From a virus, in the IMG/VR virus record IMGVR_UViG_3300023178_003305, positions 1 through 24,585 of that record: a stretch of 24,585 nt of DNA; one strand, written 5' to 3'. Shown piece by piece: positions 6,179 to 13,357 of this stretch (within the stretch, counting starts at the first letter, position 1; the number at the start of each line of letters is the position of its first letter). Both the position numbers and the translations under genes were made by a program. A model generated the notes under the pieces. That model had not been told where the DNA came from, searched no databases, and worked only from the letters and a program-made list of their open reading frames with translations.

Positions 6179-8002
6179 ATGATATTAGGATTATTAGTAA
6201 TGATTACGGCGCTGTCGATCAGCGCCGTTGCTATCTATTATAGCGTAAGCGGATTAGTCGCTATTTTTGCGGCTGCCGCCCTTCCCATTATTATCATGGG
6301 TAGTGCATTGGAAATTGGTAAACTGGTCACAGCAGTTTGGTTGCACTGGTATTGGCACAAAGCAAAATGGTGGTTAAGAACCTATTTGAGTATAAGTGTG
6401 CTTGTGCTTATGTTTATTACCAGTATGGGTATATTTGGTTTCTTATCAAAAGCACATATTGAACAAACAGCAGCCGCTGAAGAAGGTGTAGCACAGATTG
6501 CTAGGATAAACGACGAACTAGGTAGACAAGAACTAATAATACAACGTGCTGAACAACGTATTGTAGAAGCAGAAGCTAGTGTGGGTAAAGGCAATGCAGA
6601 AATACAAGCACAGATAGACAAAGAACAAGAACGCATTGACACAGCATATGACAGGATACAACCTGCTATTGATGAACAAGCCACTATCATCCAAAATGCA
6701 CGTGAAAATGATAAAGATAGAACAAAGCCTTTTGAAGAACAACTTGTCAGCATACAAGAAGAAATAGTCCGTTTAGAAAACAGCGCACAAGAATATGAGT
6801 CAAAAATATTTGGACTTAAAGCAGACACTAGTGCAGTAGAGCCAATCCGTGCGCAAATACAAAGTATACAAAACAGTATTACAAAAGTAGAAGGACAAAT
6901 TGCCAGTGGCGAACGTGAGCAAATAAAACAAGCACAACAAACCATTGGTGCTAATCCAGACGGAGCAGCAGGTCCAAACACAAGACGTGCAGCGAATGCT
7001 TGGATAGGCGAACAAAAAAACATAGTAGAAAATTTAAATAAAGAAATTGCAGATTTACAAGCATCAGCTATCGCAACAGTTGACAACGAAAGAGCACGTT
7101 TAACAAACATAGTAGCAGGCATAAGAGAACGTCAAATACCAGCACTCAAAGATAGAGAGCAAAATATGTTGGCAAAAATTGAAGAAGTGCGCAGCACTGA
7201 ATCTCCTGTTATAGTAAATGCTAGAGAAGAAATCAACAACATAAGAGATGGTGCTGATAGACAAATAGCAGCAAGCAACAATTTAATTCAACAATTACGC
7301 AACAGTATTACAGTGGGGAAAGATCCACAAGTTGAAGCAGTAGTAGTTGAACAGACACAGAAAATAATAGAAGCAAATAATTCTATTGACAACTTAACAG
7401 AACAAAAGTATACTCTTCAAGCAGAGTACAGAAAATTAGAAGCAGAAGTAGGACCGATAAAGTATCTTGCAGAATTTATATATGGTGAAACAGATAAAGA
7501 TATACTTGAGGAAGCAGTTAGATGGGTAATCATCACTATTATATTTGTTTTCGATCCTTTAGCAGTTCTCCTGCTTATAGCAAGCCAAGCGACATTCGAA
7601 ATGCGCAGGGCGGAGGGAAAGAAAAATGGGAATGAGAGCAATGATAATCAGTATGCTGAATATGCACAATCCAGAAGTGAACACAGCACATCTGATGAAG
7701 ATACCACCAGCGATACCGCAACCGATCAAAAAAACACAAACAATGAGCATAGAAAGGATGAGAGAGATTCTGCCATCGATAGAACCAACGATGATGGAGG
7801 AAGCAATACCCCAATCCTTTCTCAACCCGAGCAAGAAGAAAGACGACAAGAATTAGAAACCAAGGAAGAAGATATCAAATACAGAGAACAAAAAATGCAA
7901 TGGAAAGAAAATAATCCAGATGATACTCTCAAGAGACATAAAGAAGCATATATAGTTGGTAAAATAGATAAACTTCCATGGGATTTAAATGACAAAAATT
8001 AA
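6179..8002 (+). CDS. Large membrane-anchored coiled-coil protein
   Basis: A 607-aa protein: three N-terminal membrane segments (about 1-20, 24-48 and 68-90), a long Glu/Gln/Ala-rich coiled coil (about 95-430), another membrane segment around 450-470 (VIITIIFVF, LAVLLLIAS), then a hydrophilic Asn/Ser/Asp/Thr-rich tail. A similar layout occurs in conserved unknowns of marine T4-like phages (from memory). The role may be organising or remodelling the inner membrane; that is inference. No Shine-Dalgarno precedes ATG 6179; TTAGGA before an internal ATG at 6200 offers an alternative start. In the tail (codons about 483-559) a +1 frame has more typical codon use than the main frame. Confidence 0.8.
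   Translation: MILGLLVMITALSISAVAIYYSVSGLVAIFAAAALPIIIMGSALEIGKLVTAVWLHWYWHKAKWWLRTYLSISVLVLMFITSMGIFGFLSKAHIEQTAAAEEGVAQIARINDELGRQELIIQRAEQRIVEAEASVGKGNAEIQAQIDKEQERIDTAYDRIQPAIDEQATIIQNARENDKDRTKPFEEQLVSIQEEIVRLENSAQEYESKIFGLKADTSAVEPIRAQIQSIQNSITKVEGQIASGEREQIKQAQQTIGANPDGAAGPNTRRAANAWIGEQKNIVENLNKEIADLQASAIATVDNERARLTNIVAGIRERQIPALKDREQNMLAKIEEVRSTESPVIVNAREEINNIRDGADRQIAASNNLIQQLRNSITVGKDPQVEAVVVEQTQKIIEANNSIDNLTEQKYTLQAEYRKLEAEVGPIKYLAEFIYGETDKDILEEAVRWVIITIIFVFDPLAVLLLIASQATFEMRRAEGKKNGNESNDNQYAEYAQSRSEHSTSDEDTTSDTATDQKNTNNEHRKDERDSAIDRTNDDGGSNTPILSQPEQEERRQELETKEEDIKYREQKMQWKENNPDDTLKRHKEAYIVGKIDKLPWDLNDKN
7626..7856 (+). other. Alternative reading frame inside the coiled-coil gene
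   Basis: A +1 frame of 76 codons begins at ATG 7626 after GAGGGAAAGAAAA, a good ribosome binding site. It uses codons usual for this genome (CCA, GCA, ATA, ACA), whereas the main frame here is rich in C-ending codons (ACC, AGC, ATC, GCC) and encodes a low-complexity N/S/D/T tract. It may be an overlapping gene, or a segment shifted by two compensating frameshifts. The main frame stays open throughout, so the case is not proven. Confidence 0.3.
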
Positions 8003-8372
8003 TGTAATTACACCTCCAGACATTTTACATAATCAAGCCAAAAGTTTTTTCCTTGTTCAACCTAGTAATGAAATAAGAAATCAGTTTCAAACAGTGTTAC
8101 AGGAAATTGATGAACCTTGTAATATATATTTGTATGATCCACAAGACAACGAGCGGATGTATGATTGGTTATTAAACATTGCTAAAATAGTAGATTGTGT
8201 GATAATTGATGTAGATAATTTAAGTACTATTGAGCGTAATTTGTGTAGTTATTTAATTAGTCTACCACACAGTTTTTACTTGACAAAAGACGATGTAACA
8301 CCGTATAATATGCTTAATGTTAATAGAATTTATGATTTAGATTGGTTAGCAGAAAAACTCAAAGAGGAATAA
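7989..8372 (+). CDS. Small soluble protein, unknown
   Basis: A 127-aa protein with alternating strand/helix pattern (FFLVQP, CNIYLYDP, VDCVIIDVDN, SFYLTKDD), reminiscent of a small alpha/beta nucleotide-binding or receiver-like fold, but no catalytic motif is recognised. Starts inside the last codons of the coiled-coil gene (14-base overlap) and is followed directly by the bS21 gene. Confidence 0.7.
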   Translation: MTKINVITPPDILHNQAKSFFLVQPSNEIRNQFQTVLQEIDEPCNIYLYDPQDNERMYDWLLNIAKIVDCVIIDVDNLSTIERNLCSYLISLPHSFYLTKDDVTPYNMLNVNRIYDLDWLAEKLKEE

Positions 8373-8609
8373 ATGAGTAGACATAACAAAAAAGAATCTA
8401 TTATGCAAGGACTTTACGTAGAAGTCCGTAATAATGATGTTAATAAAGCGTTACGTAAGTTTAAGAAAAAGGTTGCCGAAGATGGAATCTTACAAGACTT
8501 GCGTAAACGTGAATATTTTGAATCTAAAGGTACAAAACGCCGCTTAGAAAAACAAGCAGCGATCCGTAGATTCAAAAAAAAGCGTCTTAAAGAACAAGAC
8601 AATTGGTAA
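8373..8609 (+). CDS. rpsU: Ribosomal protein bS21
   Basis: Small-subunit ribosomal protein that sits near the mRNA exit channel and helps initiation. The typical sequence LYVEVRNNDVNKALRKFKK, then REYFESKG and a basic C-terminus (RRFKKKRLK), is intact at 78 aa. Start ATG 8373 follows GAGGA and the previous stop without a gap, giving a 10-residue extension before the usual MQGLYVEV start at 8403. bS21 is the ribosomal protein most often carried by phages, including pelagiphages. It may bias host ribosomes to viral mRNAs, together with the IF-1 encoded at 24263. Confidence 0.93.
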   Translation: MSRHNKKESIMQGLYVEVRNNDVNKALRKFKKKVAEDGILQDLRKREYFESKGTKRRLEKQAAIRRFKKKRLKEQDNW

Positions 8610-8612
8610 ATA
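8607..8612 (+). promoter_or_regulatory. Late promoter core embedded in a stop codon
   Basis: The TAA stop of rpsU is the first half of TAAATA. It would serve Hsp20, but the hairpin at 8615 follows immediately, so it could equally be chance. Confidence 0.3.
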
Positions 8613-8614
8613 AC

Positions 8615-8643
8615 AGTGGACGCCATAAAGGGTCCACTTTTAT
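8615..8643 (+). terminator. Probable terminator after rpsU
   Basis: AGTGGAC and GTCCACT form a 7-bp stem with a 10-base loop, followed by TTTAT. It separates rpsU from the Hsp20 gene. Confidence 0.7.
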
Positions 8644-8668
8644 ATCTTGCTTAATAAGGAGAAATGAA

Positions 8669-9115
8669 ATGACAAGATTAACAACTCTAGACTTACCTCA
8701 CTTTACACGTGCCACAATTGGCTTTGATAGACTGTTTGATGAAATGACACGTTCATTCGAAAACACAAAGTCAAATGGTTACCCTCCATACAACATTGAA
8801 CAAATCAACGACAACGAGTATATGATTACACTCGCAGTTGCAGGTTTTAGTATGGAAGATTTGGACATTACACTAGAAAAGAATGTTCTTACAATCGAAG
8901 GTAATACTACAAAAGCAGACGAGGAAATAAACTATCTACACAAAGGGATTGGCGGACGCAACTTCCGTAGATCATTTACACTAGCTGAACACATCGAAGT
9001 AGAAGATGCTGGATTGGATTTAGGTATGTTAAACATTCATTTGAAAAGAAACGTACCAGAGGCAGAACAGCCAAAGAAAATTCAAATCCGTTCATTGAAC
9101 ACAATCGAAGGCTAA
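8669..9115 (+). CDS. Small heat-shock protein, Hsp20 family
   Basis: Holdase chaperone of the alpha-crystallin type. The domain spans about residues 30-125: YNIEQINDNEYMITLAVAGF, the LEKNVLTIEGN strand and GGRNFRRSFTLAEHI. A C-terminal KIQIR carries the I-x-I motif that links subunits. The 148-aa start at 8669 is preferred over a frame start at 8603 because AAGGAG stands just before it and the terminator at 8615 lies between. Hsp20 genes are near-universal in T4-like cyanophages and pelagiphages. Set between terminators on both sides, so it is probably its own unit. Confidence 0.93.
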   Translation: MTRLTTLDLPHFTRATIGFDRLFDEMTRSFENTKSNGYPPYNIEQINDNEYMITLAVAGFSMEDLDITLEKNVLTIEGNTTKADEEINYLHKGIGGRNFRRSFTLAEHIEVEDAGLDLGMLNIHLKRNVPEAEQPKKIQIRSLNTIEG

Positions 9116-9122
9116 CAGTCTA

Positions 9123-9148
9123 GGGGGGAGTAACATCCCCCCATTTTA
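9123..9148 (+). terminator. Terminator after Hsp20
   Basis: GGGGGGA and TCCCCCC form a strong 7-bp GC stem with a 6-base loop, followed by ATTTT. The clpS ribosome binding site AGGAG lies just beyond it. Confidence 0.8.
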
Positions 9149-9157
9149 GGAGATAAA

Positions 9158-9463
9158 ATGAGTACAGATACCGAAATTGTATTAGACGAAAAAATCAGTT
9201 TAGATATTAAAGAACCAAAAAAGTACAAGGTTCTATTATTAAATGATGATACAACTCCTATGGACTTTGTTGTAGGAATCTTAATTGAAATCTTTAAACA
9301 TACAGCTAGTACAGCAGAAACAATAACAATGAAAATACACAATGAAGGCAGCGGAGTAGTTGGCATTTATTCTCACGAAATTGCAGAAATGAAAGCAGCA
9401 GAAACTGTTAACTCAGCTAGGAATCAAGGCTTTTCATTGCAGGTTAAAATAGAGGAAGAATGA
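9158..9463 (+). CDS. clpS: ClpS-like adaptor of the Clp protease
   Basis: ClpS binds N-degron substrates and hands them to ClpAP. Motifs match: YKVLLLNDDTTPMDFVV (the NDD-TPM loop of the N-end pocket), then SGVVGIYSHEIAEMKAAE, the helix and His region. 101 aa is normal length. In ClpS the NDD-T-M segment and the later HEKG-type loop make the binding pocket; here HNEGSGVVGIY retains the His. It shares ATGA with the heme oxygenase start, so it is the first gene of a three-gene operon with the bilin genes. Phage ClpS may redirect host proteolysis. Confidence 0.92.
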   Translation: MSTDTEIVLDEKISLDIKEPKKYKVLLLNDDTTPMDFVVGILIEIFKHTASTAETITMKIHNEGSGVVGIYSHEIAEMKAAETVNSARNQGFSLQVKIEEE

Positions 9464-9999
9464 GCAAACTTAAAGAATTAACTTGGGAGAATCACCAAAA
9501 AGCCGAGCGTACAGAACACGCTCGTAAGTTACTAAAAGGTATGTCACCAGAAGAATATCACAGATATCTTTACAATCAATATGTTCAATATGCAGCATTA
9601 GAAAGCATCGCAAACACAGAAGGTGTTTTAACGGGTATTGAACGTATTGTAAGAGCACAACATATTCTAAACGACATTAAAGAGATTGAAAACGAACACA
9701 GCATTGAACGCAAGACAGAAGACATTTGTCCTGTGGTTGGAGAATATGTTGCACACGTAATGGGCTTAGAAGCCACAGATGATATTTTAGCACACATCTA
9801 TGTAAGACACTTTGGAGATATGTATGGCGGACAAATGATTGCAAAACGCAATCCAGGATCAGGCTCAATGTATGTGTTTGAAGATGTAGAAGAACTAAAA
9901 ACCACAGTAAGAGCAAAACTAAATGACAATATGGCAGACGAAGCCAATAGATGTTTTGAGTTTGCTATGCAACTATTTGAGGAGTTAGGTGATGAGTGA
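9460..9999 (+). CDS. Heme oxygenase
   Basis: Opens heme to biliverdin, releasing CO and iron, using ferredoxin-derived electrons. H12 in ENHQKAE matches the proximal heme-ligand His. HFGDMYGGQ (118-125) matches the distal helix GDLSGGQ, with D120 as the proton-relay Asp. At 179 aa it is shorter than cyanobacterial Ho1 (about 240), lacking the C-terminal part. It overlaps clpS by 4 bases and the bilin reductase by 8, so heme oxygenase and reductase are translated together, as in viral bilin operons. Released iron could also be a benefit for the infected cell. Confidence 0.88.
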   Translation: MSKLKELTWENHQKAERTEHARKLLKGMSPEEYHRYLYNQYVQYAALESIANTEGVLTGIERIVRAQHILNDIKEIENEHSIERKTEDICPVVGEYVAHVMGLEATDDILAHIYVRHFGDMYGGQMIAKRNPGSGSMYVFEDVEELKTTVRAKLNDNMADEANRCFEFAMQLFEELGDE

Positions 10000-10678
10000 A
10001 GTTTGGGATACGCTGATTAAAATACAAGACAGATTGATTGAACGTTTTGATGCAACAGGCACTGAAGTTGAAGAACAAGGCATGGATAGATTCAATCAGC
10101 CAGGTTGGATCAACAGAGTTTGGAACAGCGACAAATATCGCAGAGCACACGTTGATGTTGTAGATGCAAGAGACACAAAAGGTTTGTGGATGATGCATTG
10201 TTGTGTGTTTCCACACTTAGACAATGACGGTCCTATCTTTGGACTAGATGTTATCGCAGGTAAAAACAAAATCACAGGTTACTTCCATGACTACTCACCA
10301 ACAACTAATCCTGCCAACGAAATGATTGAAGCATTTGGCGATGAAGTTGCAAAACTAGAATGGCGCAAACCACGTGAACTACCAGAATGGGCTAAAGCAA
10401 TCTTTACTGAACATATGGTTGCAGCAGGTAATGTAAACAGCACAGAAGAACTAGAACAACTACTAGAATTAAGTTTTGATAGCATTGACAACTATTTAGA
10501 ATACATTGATGCTTACAATGGTATAGGTAAAGAAGAAACGGGCAAGGAAGCACAAAACCGTTATGCTCACTTTCAAAAACAAAATCCTCACACGCCTCGC
10601 ACAATGACAAGTTTAGGACTTGACGAGGAAGATGTGCGTGTATTCGTACAGGAATGTTTATTCCCTGATATTGACTAA
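9992..10678 (+). CDS. pcyX: Ferredoxin-dependent bilin reductase, PcyX-like
   Basis: Reduces biliverdin using ferredoxin. The FDBR core is clear: MHCCVFPHLDNDGPIFGLDVIAG, GYFHDYSP, RELPEW and, near the end, NPHTPRTM...CLFPD. By alignment from memory with PcyA, H69 and D86 match catalytic H88 and D105, while PcyA E76 is replaced by D55 (AHVDV). That combination fits the PcyX clade from uncultured marine phages, whose members make phycoerythrobilin; the product here is inferred. ATG 9992 follows GAGGAG; a GTG one codon earlier is possible. No ferredoxin or biliprotein is encoded nearby, so electrons and any acceptor must come from the host or from elsewhere in the phage. Confidence 0.85.
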   Translation: MSEVWDTLIKIQDRLIERFDATGTEVEEQGMDRFNQPGWINRVWNSDKYRRAHVDVVDARDTKGLWMMHCCVFPHLDNDGPIFGLDVIAGKNKITGYFHDYSPTTNPANEMIEAFGDEVAKLEWRKPRELPEWAKAIFTEHMVAAGNVNSTEELEQLLELSFDSIDNYLEYIDAYNGIGKEETGKEAQNRYAHFQKQNPHTPRTMTSLGLDEEDVRVFVQECLFPDID

Positions 10679-10681
10679 ATA
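10676..10681 (+). promoter_or_regulatory. Late promoter core embedded in a stop codon
   Basis: The TAA stop of the bilin reductase begins CTAAATAC, the late core. It is followed by AGGAG and ATG 10700, a normal leader of about 12 bases. Confidence 0.5.
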
Positions 10682-10699
10682 CTATACCAGGAGTGAATA

Positions 10700-11770
10700 A
10701 TGCGTTATAAAGACCTTTTTGAATATGATGATTTAAACAAAGAAAAAGAACAGATTATATCAACTATATCTGGGTTGAGTGCTGATAATCAAGATGAAGC
10801 TAACTTGCTAGATAGAATTTGGAAAATTCTAAACAGTGGTACTATTAGTACAAATATTGACAGTGCATTTAACATTCCGTTATCAGATGAAAATATGGGC
10901 GATAAAGAAAAACTTATCGTACGTCAAGATATGACAAAAATATTTTCTACTATAGAAAGTGATTACAAGACAATGGATAATCTTCTCAAGCGTTTAGAGA
11001 AGGGAGGCATTGTCGATATTGCTGCACTATCAAAGCCAATGAACACATTTAGTGCAGTGTTTGGCGACGAAGCAGGCGGAGCAGCTTTTAGAAAATTAGC
11101 AGCGTATGGTGTTGGTAAAAAGCAAAAAGGTCCAGGCGAATATGGGTTAGCTTGTTTATCAAATAAAATTAGACTAGCAGCAGGCGAAGGCGATTTAGAA
11201 ATAGATGGCATTGGTAAAGTAGAACTAAAAGCAGCAATGAGTTCAAGTGGTGGACGTATCGGATACGGTGGTGGATCGCAAAAAGCAAAACGTGCTGTAT
11301 TAGAAAAATACAAAAATAAAATTCCTACTGTAATTGGTGCCATTGGTCAAAAAGGCGGCAGTTTAGGACTAGGTCCTTTTATGCAGGCATTGAACACAGA
11401 CTTGCCTACTAATGACCCTAACAATCAAAAAGTAAGAAAAGCATTGATGCTAGATTTATTACAAATGGATATGGAAGGATATGCCGATCCAGTTGCCGAA
11501 AAAATAGCAATCACAGAAGATACATCTCAAGTAGAACTTGCATATCTAGCAGCAAACTTTGAATGGTACAAAAACAGAGATGATTTTGATGCTTTGTTGC
11601 TGATGAGTATTCCTAATCAAAAAACAGCGTGTCTTAAAAACGTCAATGATCTACAAGCGTTTAGACAAGGCGGCCACGCAGGCGGATTGTCAATAAGTAT
11701 TATTCCAACACAAGCAGGCGCTGGACGTGAGCAATGGGCACAGCTTACATTAAATAAAGCAAAACTATAA
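10700..11770 (+). CDS. Unknown protein with a PD-(D/E)XK-like motif
   Basis: A 356-aa soluble protein starting MRYKDLFEYDD, an opening seen in several marine T4-like phage unknowns. The central GEGDLEIDGIGKVELKA has D165, E175 and K177 in the D-x9-E-x-K arrangement of PD-(D/E)XK nucleases, with a possible helper E147 in PGEYG before it. A Gly/Ser-rich, basic stretch (181-200) follows. N-terminal 1-100 is helical. A nuclease fold is a motif-based guess, not an established match. A normal SD (AGGAG) precedes ATG 10700. Its stop codon is part of the csgF late promoter. Confidence 0.65.
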   Translation: MRYKDLFEYDDLNKEKEQIISTISGLSADNQDEANLLDRIWKILNSGTISTNIDSAFNIPLSDENMGDKEKLIVRQDMTKIFSTIESDYKTMDNLLKRLEKGGIVDIAALSKPMNTFSAVFGDEAGGAAFRKLAAYGVGKKQKGPGEYGLACLSNKIRLAAGEGDLEIDGIGKVELKAAMSSSGGRIGYGGGSQKAKRAVLEKYKNKIPTVIGAIGQKGGSLGLGPFMQALNTDLPTNDPNNQKVRKALMLDLLQMDMEGYADPVAEKIAITEDTSQVELAYLAANFEWYKNRDDFDALLLMSIPNQKTACLKNVNDLQAFRQGGHAGGLSISIIPTQAGAGREQWAQLTLNKAKL

Positions 11771-11773
11771 ATA
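11766..11773 (+). promoter_or_regulatory. T4-type late promoter, perfect TATAAATA
   Basis: The exact octamer overlaps the stop codon at 11768-11770 and ends 5 bases before the csgF ATG. The usual T4 late start distance would put +1 at or beside that ATG, i.e. a leaderless transcript; no SD is present. Confidence 0.65.
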
Positions 11774-11778
11774 GCTGT

Positions 11779-12237
11779 ATGCGATACATACTATTATTAC
11801 TTTTCTTACCAACACTAGCCTCAGCGGATTTAGTACACAATTTTAAATCACCAGCATTTACAGGACAGGGTTACAGTGCCCATATGTTGAGTCTTGAACA
11901 ACTTACTTTTAATCGAAAAGAAGATATAGAAAAAGAAGCAGAACGTGAACAAGAACGGATAGAGCGTGAACTTGAAAACACAGTGCTTAACAAATTTATA
12001 CGCAACTTGGAATCACGTATCTATGCTACTCTATCAAAACAATTAGTAGATGGAATGTTCGCAGCCTGCGGTGAAGAAGATCAACCAGCGTGTGCTAATT
12101 CAGGTACCACAGAAGTAGAAGGTGCCCAAATTACGTGGACAAAGGACGAAACAACAGGAAGCATTACACTAATAGTAGATGGGCCTGACGGATACACAGA
12201 AATTACAATACCAGGTGCAGGAGAATTTAACTTTTGA
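11779..12237 (+). CDS. csgF: CsgF-like curli assembly protein
   Basis: CsgF caps the CsgG pore and couples secretion to fibre nucleation. Signal peptide 1-16 (cut after ASA). The mature start LVHNFKSPAFTGQGYSAHML matches the CsgF pattern (F-x-N/S-P-x-F-x-G) that inserts into CsgG. A charged helical stretch (45-85) and a beta C-terminus ending in Phe follow. The region of residues 95-110 with two Cys is not part of canonical CsgF. There is no Shine-Dalgarno; the ATG is 5 bases after a late promoter. It overlaps csgG by 4 bases. Confidence 0.8.
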   Translation: MRYILLLLFLPTLASADLVHNFKSPAFTGQGYSAHMLSLEQLTFNRKEDIEKEAEREQERIERELENTVLNKFIRNLESRIYATLSKQLVDGMFAACGEEDQPACANSGTTEVEGAQITWTKDETTGSITLIVDGPDGYTEITIPGAGEFNF

Positions 12238-13037
12238 AATATCTAGCATTGATATTATCGCTGGCAATCACAGGATGTGCAGCAAAAGGCAAAGTTCCTA
12301 GTGTATTGCAAAAACCGCCAAGTGTGCAAGAAAATCCAATGGTTACAGAACTTAACGACTTACCTGAATTAGATGGTCCTAGAATGACCGTGGGTGTATA
12401 TGAGTTTGTTGATAAAACTGGACAACGTAAGCCAGCAGACAATGTAGCTAACCTAAGTTCTGCTGTGACACAAGGTGCAGAGGTTTGGGTAATAGATGCA
12501 CTACTACAAGCAGGTGATGGAACCTATTTTGAAGTTGTAGAACGTGGCGGAATGGATCACGTTATTAAAGAACGTCAACTTATACGTAACACAAGAGAAA
12601 ACTATGAAAAAGACAATCCTACACCATTAGCAGCAATGAAGTTTGCAGGTGTGTTGGTCGAAGGCGGCATCGTAGGTTATGATAGCAATATTCAAACTGG
12701 CGGTAATGGTGCTATGTATTTGGGGGTAGGTACAGCAGTTGAATACAGAGTTGACACTGTAACAGTTGCTATGCGTCTTGTAAGTGTTAGCACAGGGCGT
12801 GTACTAGTAAGTGTAGCAGCAGAAAAATCAATAGCAAGTTACAGACAAGGTGCGAGCGCATTTAAGTTTTTTGATTTAGGCACAGAAGCATTGGAAATAG
12901 AAACTGGATATTCAGTAAATGAACCAACAAACTATGCAGTGCGTCAAGCCATAGAAGCAGCAATTATAGAATTAATTTATCAAGGCGCTGAACAAAAACT
13001 GTGGAAGTTTAAAGAAGACAATACTTCTTCATCTTAG
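12234..13037 (+). CDS. csgG: CsgG-like outer-membrane secretion lipoprotein, TTG start
   Basis: CsgG forms a nine-subunit outer-membrane channel that exports curlins. The lipobox ITGC puts the acylated cysteine at C15 (E. coli C16). CsgG features follow: VGVYEFVDKTGQRKP, VTQGAEVWVIDAL, FEVVERGGMDHVIKERQLIR, then the transmembrane hairpins around VEGGIVGYDSN and YLGVGTAVEYRVDTVTVAMRLVS. Length 267 is near E. coli's 277. The start must be TTG 12234 (CAGGAG upstream, overlapping the csgF stop), because no ATG precedes the lipobox in frame. Its last 29 bases overlap the end of the antisense Fis-like gene. Confidence 0.92.
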   Translation: MKYLALILSLAITGCAAKGKVPSVLQKPPSVQENPMVTELNDLPELDGPRMTVGVYEFVDKTGQRKPADNVANLSSAVTQGAEVWVIDALLQAGDGTYFEVVERGGMDHVIKERQLIRNTRENYEKDNPTPLAAMKFAGVLVEGGIVGYDSNIQTGGNGAMYLGVGTAVEYRVDTVTVAMRLVSVSTGRVLVSVAAEKSIASYRQGASAFKFFDLGTEALEIETGYSVNEPTNYAVRQAIEAAIIELIYQGAEQKLWKFKEDNTSSS

Positions 13038-13281
13038 CCAAAAGCGTTTCCCTTTTTATTCCTAATTTATCAGCAGTGTGTGTGCGATTGTGATTGCACT
13101 CTTTTAGAGCTGATGAAATCCTATCTATTATAAAATCATCTACTTCGTCGTGTAAGCATTTATCGTCATAGTGACGGTCTTGCACAGGCCAAATTTCGTC
13201 GAATGTATCCCAAAATTCTTGTTGTTCTTTGTGTATTTTTTCTGCTTTTTCTAATGCGCTCATAACTGTATTTATATTCAT
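13009..13281 (-). CDS. Fis-like helix-turn-helix regulator
   Basis: A 90-aa protein whose C-terminal third is the Fis/NtrC-type DNA-binding helix-turn-helix: ISSALKECNHNRTHTADKLGIKRETLLAKMKKY (residues 55-87 in two halves), with the conserved N-R-A/T and LGI-R-TL-KKL-K-Y pattern. Length resembles Fis (98). The acidic N-terminal part differs. ATG 13281 has TAGGTG upstream. It is the only leftward gene in this half of the window, tail to tail with csgG and divergent from the curlin gene, sharing a 106-base intergenic region that holds a palindrome. It may regulate the curli-like locus or itself. Confidence 0.8.
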   Translation of the reverse strand: MNINTVMSALEKAEKIHKEQQEFWDTFDEIWPVQDRHYDDKCLHDEVDDFIIDRISSALKECNHNRTHTADKLGIKRETLLAKMKKYCLL

Positions 13282-13297
13282 TAAACACCTACTTTAC

Positions 13298-13313
13298 TGT
13301 AAAAATATTTACA
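13298..13313. promoter_or_regulatory. Palindromic operator candidate
   Basis: TGTAAA-AATA-TTTACA, a 6-4-6 inverted repeat 17 bases upstream of the Fis-like start and 75 bases upstream of the first curlin gene. It would suit a dimeric regulator controlling both directions. It does not match the E. coli Fis consensus well. Confidence 0.45.
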
Positions 13314-13349
13314 CTAAATATCTTTGTATTTATGTGGCTGTGAGGGACG

Positions 13350-13357
13350 GATAAATA
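13350..13357 (+). promoter_or_regulatory. Late promoter, GATAAATA
   Basis: Seven of eight bases match TATAAATA, 30 bases before the curlin-1 ATG, leaving room for the GGAGG ribosome binding site at 13373. Another TAAATA core at 13315-13320 lies further upstream. Confidence 0.6.

Noticed and set aside
6382-7122. Long minus-strand open frame under the coiled-coil gene
   Set aside because: Ser/Cys/Ile-rich translation typical of the antisense of a Glu/Gln/Ala-rich coiled coil; no SD and no motif.
13298-13313. Fis binding site reading of the palindrome
   Set aside because: The arms TGTAAA/TTTACA do not fit the E. coli Fis consensus with flanking G and C at the right distance; kept only as a generic operator candidate.
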